From NCBI GenBank assembly GCA_002633005.1, contig NMRA01000386.1, positions 262,032 to 326,031 on the forward strand: DNA of 64,000 bases, read 5' to 3'. The stretch's first letter is position 1. Every line of letters starts with the position of its first letter. This document shows positions 55,415 to 64,000 of this stretch, piece after piece. Both the position numbers and the translations under genes were made by a program. Under the pieces are notes generated by a model, which did no database searches, was not told where the DNA came from, and worked only from the letters and a program-made list of their open reading frames with translations. The stretch comes from Phoronis australis. Its lineage: Eukaryota > Phoronida > Phoronidae.

Positions 55415-55535
55415 AATTTGTTCGAGTTGGAAGACATCCATGGTCTCCCAAGGTGTCCCTCTATGCGCAAATAGCAACATGACTTCGATGGTTTAATCAG
55501 TGTGACGGACAGTTTGCTGAAAAGCTTACCACGTA
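55415..55535. repeat. Dispersed repeat, relative of 12486-12607
   Basis: GTTCGAGTTGGAAGAC.., GTGTCCCTCTATGCGCAAA and AATCAGTGTGACGG.. align with the copy in the PIGK/AK5 interval. Confidence 0.7.
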
Positions 55536-55977
55536 CGGAGGGCCTGGATGAGATTGTGGAACTGTCTAGGACAAGCGCATGACTGAACAAAGCGAGTGAC
55601 CTGGCGTGTGACACTTGCAAAAAGGAGCAAATGAACATATCTGATGGAATTTAAAAGATTCGAGTCCCTTGAACTTTTTGTTCATCAACAGGCGTGATTG
55701 CGCGTAACTTCCTCAAAATGGCACCAAGTGAGGGAAGCTCATTGCGAACCATGGCAGATTTTCATGGAATCCCATATTTTCAAATTATGTAAACTAAATT
55801 GTCTCCAGAGTCATGGTATGTGTGATTTATAACTAAATGTGTATATGAATGCATGTTTCATTCGATGTTATTTGCTGTATTTTGAGATGGGGGTATAATA
55901 TCACTTGAAAAACGGAAACGGCCCAGGGCACGTAGCAAAGAACTGACTACTCAGCACTGTACTTCTGCACTCCCATG

Positions 55978-56440
55978 ACCTTCGTCTGATCCTAATTCAC
56001 CCAGAGGGCGACCACAATGAGAATTCTCCAGTACACAGGCAGAGGAATGGGATTTTGCATTCTTCGGATGAAGACCGATGGCTTCTTTCAGGTCTAAGAA
56101 GGGAACGTTCCTGTTACTTCCTTCACAAACAATTACCCCAAGAGCCACTTTATAAGCCAGTTGGCAACATTTCGGTATCGTGAGTCCATGGAAAATGTCA
56201 GCAAGCTGTTTAATGTGACTGATATGATTTAAGCCAAATCATGTTCAATCTGTGGTGGGAATGCAGCTTGTGCTAAACCACAAGTTCTGAACCCTGTTAC
56301 AGCATCTGGATTACTCTGTCGTTTAGCAATGAAACGCGTCAGTGTCCTTCGGTTTATCTGGAAGTCCTTGGCAATACTCCACACCGATCCACCCTTTTGG
56401 CCTTTTCAACTTCAGCAGCAGCTCTGCGCTTGAGTTGCCC
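55978..56440 (-). pseudogene. Decayed pogo/Tigger-like transposase, N-terminal HTH region
   Basis: Reading the minus strand, an Ala-rich helix (RAAAEVEKA) is followed, after a frameshift, by GGSVWSIAKDFQINRRTLTR, a pipsqueak-type helix-turn-helix pattern. In a further frame past a stop come FHGLTIPKCCQLAYKVALG and FLDLKEAIGLHPKNAKSHSS. The order HTH_psq, then FHGLT..LAY..A, is that of pogo/Tigger and jerky-type transposases. Frame breaks make it non-functional. Its family is recognised by pattern only. Confidence 0.5.
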
Positions 56441-56564
56441 ATGAGGGCCAACAAATAAATCCTAACAACGACGAGATAAGGAGTATTGTATTAATAGCCA
56501 AGATTACCCATGAAGGGGTTTACTTGAGTAGGAGCCGTATTCTTTAACAAGTTTGGGGGGCACC

Positions 56565-56673
56565 GGTCGGACTAGCGGATAGCGGTCCCCTGAACCAGGC
56601 AAATGGTCCCCTTATTCAGATGATGAAACTGGTTCTCAAAATCAGGGACCGCTATATTCGACTAGTGTCGGCC
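56565..56673. mobile_element. Hairpin MITE
   Basis: GGTCGGACTAGCGGATAGCGGTC..CTGAACCAG is mirrored by CTGGTTCTC.AAATCAGGGACCGCTATATTCGACTAGTGTCGGCC. It is related to the hairpin at 47857-47937. Confidence 0.75.
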
Positions 56674-57249
56674 TTGAGTGGAGGTTGAGAACAAGGTTTT
56701 AAGGAATTCGTTACCTCTGCTAGACGTGCTTACACAAGATCTTCCACTGAGGTAAAATTCGAAATTCTGCGACTAGCGGCAGCCATATTTTACTACAGCA
56801 GCGACACCCTTTGAACACCATGGCGACTCCTTTGGTTACGGTGTACATGTACGTGAACTTGGAATTTTGATAAAGCAAACTGCCAAACCCGGTACGTGAA
56901 CTCGGAATTAAGCGGCTGCCTGTGGCACACAATCACAGAACAAGGCGCTTGGGCTGAATCGTTACTGAACCGGTAGGCTACGGCGAGAAAAGATTTATAA
57001 AAAATCGAGATAAAGCTCCCGTGGCCTGTTCATGAATACTGGTCACCAGTACACGGTGTACCGAGGGACTGGAATAAAAAAAATCATTTAAGGACTGTAT
57101 TTATTACATGTTCCCTCGATCAGGCGCACCGGGCATTCAAGGTCATAGCCCTACGGCTACCGTACGGTGGCCATTTGAGTCGTATTATTTCTGTGTTGCT
57201 GCCTATTCCAATATAAAAATAAAGCTTGATGTTTGAAATTAGTGCCTGG

Positions 57250-58442
57250 TTGATGTTTGATCAAGAGGAGTGAATTAAGCATTCACCAACCGGTTGCAAT
57301 AAATTTTATCAGCATTTTCTATTAATTTCGGAAGACTTCTGGCCGATTTTTTTCTACCCCGTTCAAGCAAGATACGCCCTTGTAAGTTACTGAACTTGGA
57401 ATAATTCAATTTCTGCTTTACAAAAGATCACATGGTAAAATAAACATTCGGTAACTGGTTGCAAGGCATTTTAAATGCATTTTCTATTAATTTTGAAGCA
57501 CTTCTGAGCACATTAGAAGCTTTTTCTACCCAACTCCAAGTTAATTTAAGCAAGGGCGTGGCTCGTTTAAAACTTGGAATATTTCAATTTCTGCTTCATA
57601 GAAACTCACGTGGTGAACCAAACATTCTCTGACTGGTTGCATTATATTTTAAATGCTTTTTTCTATGGCCTTTAGAATACTTCTGAGCGCATCCGCAGTT
57701 TTTTAACTCCGTAAATTCCAAGTTTAAGCAAGATACACCCTTCTTTGCTTCTAACTTGGAGTAATTCAATTTCTGTTTTACAAAAAATCACATGGTGAAC
57801 CAAACATTCGGTAACTGGTTGCAAGACATTTTAAATACTTTTTTCTATTACCTTTAGAGCACTTCTGAGCGCATTCGCAGTTTTTCCTACCTAATTCCAA
57901 GTTTAAGCAAGCCAAACTGGTTGCTTAAACTTAGAATAATTCAATTTCTTCCATAAAAAAATTCGCGATGTGAACCAAGACTTCTCTTAATGATTGCATT
58001 CTCTATTACTTTTGAAACACCCATGAATGCATTCGCAGTTGTTTTCTACCCAATTCCAAGTTTAAGCAAGATACACCCTTCTTTGCTTCTAACTTGGAAT
58101 AATTCAATTTCTGTTTTACAAAAAATCACATGGTGAACCAAACATTCGGTAACTGGTTGCAAGACATTTTAAACGCATTTTCTATTAATTTTGGAACACT
58201 TCTGCTTGCATTTGCAGTTTTTTCTACCCAATTCCAAGTTTAAGCAAGGGCGTGGCTCGCTTAAACTTGAAAAAATTCAGTTTCTGCTTTACAGAAAATC
58301 ACGTGGTTAACCAAACATTCTTTCAGTAGTTGCAATAGTAAATGCATTTTCTATTACTTTTGAAACACCCCTGAATGCATTTCATATTTTTTGTACCCAA
58401 TTCCAAGTTTAAGCAAGCCACACCCTTGCTTAGTAAACTTTG
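57250..58442 (+). repeat. ~175-bp satellite, about seven units
   Basis: Units carry GGTAACTGGTTGCA, CATTTTCTATTA, GAACACTTCTGAGCGCATTC, CTACCCAATTCCAAGTTTAA and GAATAATTCAATTTCTG. GGTTGCA-type landmarks recur near 57290, 57455, 57640, 57815, 57995, 58155 and 58330. Units near 57810 and 58150 resemble each other more than their neighbours, so a two-unit higher-order repeat is likely. The array abuts a truncated MITE. Confidence 0.85.
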
Positions 58443-58667
58443 AACGAGCCCCCCATTTGGCGAAGTGGGCAAAAAGGTTCGCCTGTGAGAAACAAAAAGT
58501 CCGAGAAAATGAGACAAAGTCCACCAGACGCACAATTCACAGTGGTGCGCCGTTTTAGTGTGTTTTTTTCTTTTTTTTTTCTTTTAGTCCGCCGGCTATT
58601 TTGTTACCAAACAGGTCCACAACGTTAGGGATTCGAGCCCCCATAGTGAAGGCTGGCTGCGCACATG
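58443..58667 (-). mobile_element. Truncated copy of the 898-1158 MITE family
   Basis: It begins GAGCCCCCCATTTGGCGAAG and ends GGCTGGCTGCGCACATG, corresponding to the minus strand of 898-1158 without its first ~35 bases. Internal blocks (GAAGTGGGCAA.AAGG, GGATTCGAGCCCC) match. The missing terminus coincides with the end of the satellite array. Confidence 0.75.
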
Positions 58668-59126
58668 AAAAAAAATATATTCTTTTACTCAAGGTCAGAG
58701 CTAGTGCCGGGTTTTTTGAAATAGACAGCACTGGGCGTCCCAAATTCAGAATTGCGATCAACGGCAAACGGTCATTCACTGATTTCGATGTAACATACAA
58801 CGGAGACTCGTGACTATTTTCGATTTTATTAAATGCCAAGTGTGCCGGTCTTCAGACTCTTCATACAAAACGCTATGTCCAATATTGGAGAAAAATAATG
58901 GACAACAAAATCGCCCATGTCTCCAGAGAGTAAAAAAATCAAATTTCTCTTTGAATTACAAACACAAACTGGAAAACTTTTACCCATAATAAAACCAATT
59001 AACTTATTCTGTTTGGAAGATATTGAATTAAATTGTTGATCTCGGATATAGCTCTGAGTGATGTTGCTTTCGTAGTTGTGATAAGCCAGGAGCAGCAATA
59101 TGGTATTCACAGGATCAAAGCAGGGG

Positions 59127-59278
59127 CGGATTCAGGATTTTAAGTTGGGGAGGGGACAGGGCAGAGTATTAGCCAGGATTTTGCCCGTCAAACCCGAAGT
59201 GCCAAATGGAATATGGGGGAATTTTGGTGGGGCACGGCCCCCGTGGCCTCGATCCCTTTAAATCCATTACTGCGAAGT
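59127..59278. mobile_element. Possible MITE (GGGGCGGATTCAGGATTT end)
   Basis: The left end GCAGGGGCGGATTCAGGATT is weakly mirrored by TTTAAATCCATTACTGC at the right. G-rich interior, no ORF. Confidence 0.5.
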
Positions 59279-60082
59279 TAAATTGTCATTTCAATCTCCA
59301 GCCTTTACTTGGAATTAAGATATCAACTATTCTAAACATAACACCCGTCTAAGCATAGTTCATGGTCAAAGCTGGTGGTCCATGATTTTACTTGGCATTA
59401 TCCACTGAAAATGGTTCTTTACTATTTTATTAATGACACATCCGATAGATACGGCACAAGTTGTTAGGTTTCTTGCACAAGCACGCTCACACTTACTCAT
59501 GGGACCTCACATTTACACACTTAAAGGTTAATCAGCAAATAAAACATCCATGAGAGTCCTTCTATTGTTAAGATTAGAATATTTGCAATTTTTGCAGAAT
59601 ATGTATTTTTCTGTTTTGTAACACTCAAAAACTTCTGTTTTCAAATATTCGACCCAAGGCTTAACACTTCATTAACCCTGGCGATACAAATATTTAGCAA
59701 GAGTTACTACTAAATTCAGTACATGTGAGACTGAAAACTTGCCGAAGATAACATGCGGACATGAGAAAGTTACAAATAAGTTCACTTTCTTATTTAAACA
59801 TTGAAACAACGAAGACCAAAAAGGACACGATAATAATTCACATGTCCGGTACACAGGGATGATACATGTATCCCCCCTTCTCCTCTTCTGAAAATGTCTT
59901 TATAGTAGGTAATGAAATGGTAAAGTTGAATTTTGATTGGTTTGTTGAGAACCAATGAAATAGCTAGTAATGCAGTCACTAATACGTCCTTACAGAGCAG
60001 TGCCGCACATAGTGAAAAATGATGGTGGATTAGGAAAGCCCGGACTTAGAAATGATCAAATAAAAGCCAGAAACTAAACATT

Positions 60083-60088
60083 TTTATT
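60083..60088 (-). terminator. CHD1L: CHD1L polyadenylation signal candidate
   Basis: AATAAA on the minus strand about 0.96 kb after the CHD1L stop; the sequence between has no other ORF. Confidence 0.5.
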
Positions 60089-61050
60089 ACTTAATCAATA
60101 ACAGCATAAACAAGAAACTCAAGTATCAAAAGTATACTCTTAAAAACAAAAAAAGCTTTTCATATCCATCCTTTAAAAAAACATAGGTTTGCAGATTACA
60201 GTTCACAGAAAGTAGTACTGAAAACAGTTCAATGATTGAGAATTACTTCACTGAACAATAGTTTATAAAAGAGTTCTCATTAAAAAGCAACACCATTTTG
60301 GAGCAAAAATTCTTGACTCGGCTTACAACAATTTGCAACCAATTATTACTCGATTCCCTTCAATATTTCCTCCATAACTTCGATAATGCAAAACGAATTT
60401 CAGCTAATTACGCTGTCAATGTTTTTCAGAACTCTTCTAATAATCTATATACCATTAAATGAAACAATGCAGTAGGAACAAAATTTTTTCACAAAGGCAT
60501 ATTTTTTCCAAACAAAGTAGCTCGCTTTCTCTCCAACTGTTCAATCGTGCAAATCATACACCAGAGTGTCATTAATTTCTTTCACAGCATTTCTAGGCCA
60601 GGCATCATAAAACATTTGCTACACAAACTTTTTATTCATAAATGAAATGTTCCAATGAATAACTGTCACCACAAATTCCAATACAATTACAAGATAAACT
60701 CTCCCTGTAGCAAAATCTTAATTACAGAATAGCATTTCTACCTTGGCAACTTTCTGGTGAATTACCCATCATTCCCTGTCATGACTGAGGAATTCTGCGT
60801 CATTTTAAGCAATCACTTTTGTCATGTTCATCGTGATGTAATGTACTTTTTACACAGGTCAACTCGGTGCACTATAAATAACTTTATAAATACAGTTGGT
60901 AAAAGATTAGATTACAGTAAAACTCATGCACAAGTTGATCTCGGACACAGATCCGAGGTACATTCGTGTACTTGGGCCTTCACCTGAATAAAATTTGGTC
61001 AAGCTAGATTTGACTCGTGCGACTTTTGCTGCATTATGAAAAGTCCTTGT
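60089..61050 (-). other. CHD1L: CHD1L 3' untranslated region (inferred)
   Basis: AT-rich, no coding signal; bounded by the stop codon and the AATAAA at 60083-60088. Confidence 0.45.
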
Positions 61051-61164
61051 TCAATGCAGGTAGTACTTAGTGCACTTGACCAGCTTGGACCGACCGAGAC
61101 AGGCCTTCAGCCAGCCTAAGCTGACAACTTCTACATCACCATGGTAACTTAGTTCCTGTAGTCC
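61051..61164 (-). CDS. CHD1L: CHD1L last exon: C-terminal half of BRCT domain
   Basis: A 114-nt phase-0 exon encoding [20 protein letters not shown] and [17 protein letters not shown], then TGA. The V.LGWLKAC...KLV pattern contains the hallmark BRCT tryptophan. Acceptor CCTACAG. Confidence 0.9.
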   Translation of the reverse strand, partial: GLQELSYHGDVEVVSLGWLKACLGRSKLVKCTKYYLH

Positions 61165-63337
61165 CTGTAGGAAAACAGAGAATCAGAATTATTGAATTGA
61201 TACGAGACATAAACAAAAAAGGTCATAGAGAAACTAAGAAAAAATATCTATTGAATTCAGCACTATCCAAATTAAGAAATCCACTCGACTTAATCATTTC
61301 GTCTTGACATTGTAGATACATGTTGTGGATAGCCAGCAACATTTCCAAAAGCATGCAGAGTCCATCCCATCCACCAATAGAATCTTCTTCTCTTTCACTT
61401 ACTGACATTTTGAGAAAATGCTGAAACACAACCTGTCAACAAATTCCCTTCAGATTTCATCTTCTATGTCTACAAATGGTTGGGTGATGATGGACATCCT
61501 GACCCTTGCTTGTGAAAAACTAACCTGCGAACTGTCAGTAATAACATGCGTTGTGTCATCCTCCACACACGTGTGGACATCCCCGTTGTAGGCAATCACG
61601 TAACGTGTCCACTTCTGCGAGTCGTTGACTTTGTGGAAATAAATACGAACTCCGTCGAAGAAACTCGGCAGATTCCCTTTAGTTGTTGACATTGCACTGT
61701 AGGTCACATCACTGTTGCTTGTTGACGGTTCGTTGTCTTGGCTTGCATCATCGTCATGGTGACGTTTCATGCCAATATCACCATCGTCATCAGACAGACT
61801 GGCCTTTCTTTTAACCTGTTTCCTTCTTGGATAATAGTATCTAATAAACAGGTCAAGGTTCAAACCAAAGTTATAAAGGTTGTGCACAAAACTGTGTTAT
61901 TGTGATGTTGTGATGCACTTACAGTAACATTCTCAAAGCATAACCATGAATGTCAAGTTAGGTGTTTACACAGTGCTTGCTGGTATAGTTGATCCGTGTC
62001 AAATGTTTTGATTCCTTTTGGTTTCCAAGCAGTGCATAGTTAATTCAATAATTATGTTCACTCTTTGCCCAATATCAGCTGTCAGGTCAGAGTGCACACA
62101 ATTCGGAACTCTCTAAACACTGGAGAACATTTAGCAGTACCATTCTTTAAAGGCTACTTATTGATGATATGAAACTGGTCTCAATTTATTTGATATTCAC
62201 ATTACAAGTGTAGTGCGAAAAGTATGTTGCTGCTGGAAAGTCTATCCTCGACACAAAATTCAGCTGCACTCATTATGAAGAAATGAACTTAGTAAAACAA
62301 TTAGTAATTGACCTTCCTTCGATCATGTAAAAAGCACAACTTACCATAAAAATAATATAAACTTCAAGCAAAATGTTAATGGTTGCCTACCTATCTCAGT
62401 CAGGACAAAATCAAAAACATTCAATGTTTAACATTCAACTTTGTGTCAAGTAGAGAAGGATACATGGATGTTGCAATTCCTCGACTAGCCAAATATTTTC
62501 TGATGAGCCTCTCAGTAGCGTACCAGTTGAACCCGGGCGTGTTGAAGCCAATACGAGGCAAGTGAACACTTGCTGCAAAACAAATGAGGCAGGGTCAAGC
62601 AGAGTTGATAGTGAAAGTAAGACTGTCAAGAAAAAAAGATATCATCATCAGAAACCACACCATTCTTACAAAAGTGATGTTTTCAATTTCTCATGACTTC
62701 AATGAATTTTGTCCAGGATGTATAGTTTTTGTTTCCCACGAAGTATTATTCTCCCTCAAAATGTAGAGAACTAGCAATTTCTGTGATGACTAATTTGAAT
62801 GCATTGAATTTGTGATACGACTCATAAAATGACAATTTTCATTGTTAATGTTATGCAATTTGCCAAGAGTTTAACACTTTCTTCATTGTCTATGAGTTTT
62901 CCGTGCACGGATGTTTTTATCACTCTTTAAAAGGAGTTTTCTAAGTGCATGAACAACAAGTAAGAATAGAAGTCCACACGATTGTCACACAAACACAGGA
63001 GAGAAAACAATAATCAACATTATACTCGCAAAGATTAAAAAACATGAAAAGTGAAACTTTCTCGATGAAAAATAAGAACTAAGCTCAGATAGAGCATGCC
63101 GGCAAATTTTTAAAATTTAATAATTTGAAAATAGGAAGATTGAAACAACGATCAACAAGGGCAGCCAAAGGCGTGCATTTACATTAATACTTCTGCAATA
63201 TATCACGCATGACATCAAGTACCTTTCTTCCTTCTGGCCACTTTAGATATCTTTTGCAGGCCTGTACTCAAGGAGGACAGTTTGATTCCAGTTATCTCCC
63301 CTCGCCTATCTCTATGTTGGCAGACGACTAGCGCTAC
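61051..63337 (-). CDS. CHD1L: CHD1L (ALC1) 3' end: macro domain plus a C-terminal BRCT domain (partial gene)
   Basis: CHD1L is a Snf2 chromatin remodeller activated by poly(ADP-ribose) through its C-terminal macro domain. Four terminal exons (63337-63223, 62572-62464, 61840-61525, 61164-61051) join in phase. The first two encode the end of the macro domain ([55 protein letters not shown]), matching human [20 protein letters not shown] and [20 protein letters not shown]. Human CHD1L stops about 25 residues after this. Here the third exon continues [20 protein letters not shown] through an acidic/basic linker into a complete BRCT domain ending [20 protein letters not shown] and H. The ATPase part lies beyond the right edge. 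Confidence 0.9.
61525..61840 (-). CDS. CHD1L: CHD1L exon: linker and N-terminal half of BRCT domain
   Basis: A 316-nt exon. It closes the macro domain ([16 protein letters not shown]), carries an acidic, Ser-rich linker ([20 protein letters not shown]) and begins a BRCT fold ([46 protein letters not shown]). The F.GVR.Y and RYV.A..GD patterns resemble the BRCT domains of DNA ligase III and XRCC1. Acceptor TTATTAG, donor GTTAGT. Confidence 0.88.
62464..62572 (-). CDS. CHD1L: CHD1L exon: end of macro domain
   Basis: A 109-nt exon encoding [20 protein letters not shown] and [15 protein letters not shown]. Acceptor TTTTGCAG; donor GTATCC inside ATG TAT, giving ATSIYYYPRR after splicing, which parallels human PTYIYYFPRS. 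Confidence 0.94.
63223..63337 (-). CDS. CHD1L: CHD1L exon: macro domain core
   Basis: A 115-nt exon encoding [20 protein letters not shown] and [18 protein letters not shown]. It matches human [29 protein letters not shown]. Acceptor TATTCAG, donor GTACTT. Confidence 0.94.
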
Positions 63338-64000
63338 CTGAATAGACAGTAGAGGATCTATATTGCAAAAACTGCACCGAGAGCCATCTAAAGAATGTTC
63401 AGTGTCAATACATGCAAACACAGGAGATCTACAAATCTATTAGCTGAACCAACAGGACCATCACAGATTACACAATTGCAATAGAACTCTCCTTTGAACC
63501 GGAGGTAAGAAAGCACGTTATTTTTCCTGCCTCATTTTGAAATGTACAGCACATTTTAACAGGTCATGTAGGAAACTGCCAAAGCATATGGAAATATTCC
63601 AGATTCAAACAGTCCAAAAGTACCACAATAGAAAAGGTATCTTCAAGAAAGGGTGTTTTGTTTGATTTAAAATAAATCTGACGAACTTTATCTGCTCGCT
63701 CCGCATTTTCTTGTCTTCGGGAAAGCAAAGAACTTATTAACATTATGTAAGTATATCTGACTTTGTCCTGTAGTGTTTGCAGCCCACAGCACAAGAGTAC
63801 TAATTTGTTGGTATTGGAAGTACGAATACAGTGAAGCAGTTGAGAAAACTTTTATTTTGTCTTGTAAAGTATAAGACACCAACAAATAACAAGTGGAATC
63901 CAAATGACGCGATACGTGTTTGACAAATATTGCGGCATCGTAGGTACATTTAGATTCGAGTGTTGATGAGTGTGTAATTTGGGACAGCCTTATTCTGTGG
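63338..64000 (-). other. CHD1L intron, no exon recognised
   Basis: The next upstream exon, coding the GGVLLFPVDD-like part of the macro domain, was not found before the right edge. Confidence 0.5.

Larger units (their letters stand above)
54231..55950. other. TRMT10B upstream region
   Basis: An upstream non-coding TRMT10B exon is expected here because of the acceptor ending at 54231, but it was not located. The stretch contains dispersed repeats at 55045-55170 and 55415-55535. No other gene seen. Confidence 0.4.

Noticed and set aside
1-64000. CRISPR arrays, operons, bacterial promoters or riboswitches
   Set aside because: The window is animal nuclear DNA; the regular repeats are satellites, minisatellites and MITEs.

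Overview
This is a window of an animal nuclear genome: split genes with GT-AG introns mostly of 0.5 to 3 kb, roughly 37-40% GC, many short inverted-repeat elements, and three single N positions (6422, 14225, 46296). Repeat content, intron style and the proteins suggest a marine invertebrate, most likely a deuterostome (echinoderm, hemichordate or lancelet). The species cannot be fixed from sequence alone. Short ORFs elsewhere in the window are almost all chance ORFs in introns or repeats.

Layout. About 2.2-11.9 kb, minus strand: PIGK, the catalytic subunit of GPI transamidase. Eight exons fit together in phase and carry the catalytic His and Cys. The signal-peptide exon and the membrane-anchor exon were not found. 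About 14.7-50.7 kb, plus strand: a very large AK5-like adenylate kinase gene. I reconstruct 25 consecutive in-phase coding exons (1,542 residues; exon 1 missing) with FOUR adenylate kinase domains, an N-terminal RIIa/Dpy-30-like segment and a novel Ser-rich central exon of 1,611 nt. About 53.2-54.2 kb, minus strand: TRMT10B-like tRNA methyltransferase in one coding exon. About 60.1-63.3 kb, minus strand: the 3' end of CHD1L (ALC1), whose macro domain is followed by an extra BRCT domain absent from the human protein. The rest is introns and intergenic DNA with TIR/hairpin elements, a decayed pogo/Tigger-like transposase, a tRNA-derived SINE, a ~175-bp satellite and minisatellites.

The head-to-head PIGK/AK5 pair is also found on human chromosome 1p31, so this is an old conserved linkage. 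The genes do not form one pathway: GPI anchoring (PIGK), adenylate homeostasis and probably ciliary/flagellar energy supply (AK5-like), tRNA m1 methylation (TRMT10B) and PAR-dependent chromatin remodelling (CHD1L). The most interesting points are the four-domain kinase built from four copies of the same four-exon module, its orphan central exon, a tandem duplication that gives two alternative copies of one kinase exon plus repeated splice acceptors, decaying exon duplications in PIGK, and the macro-BRCT tail on CHD1L.
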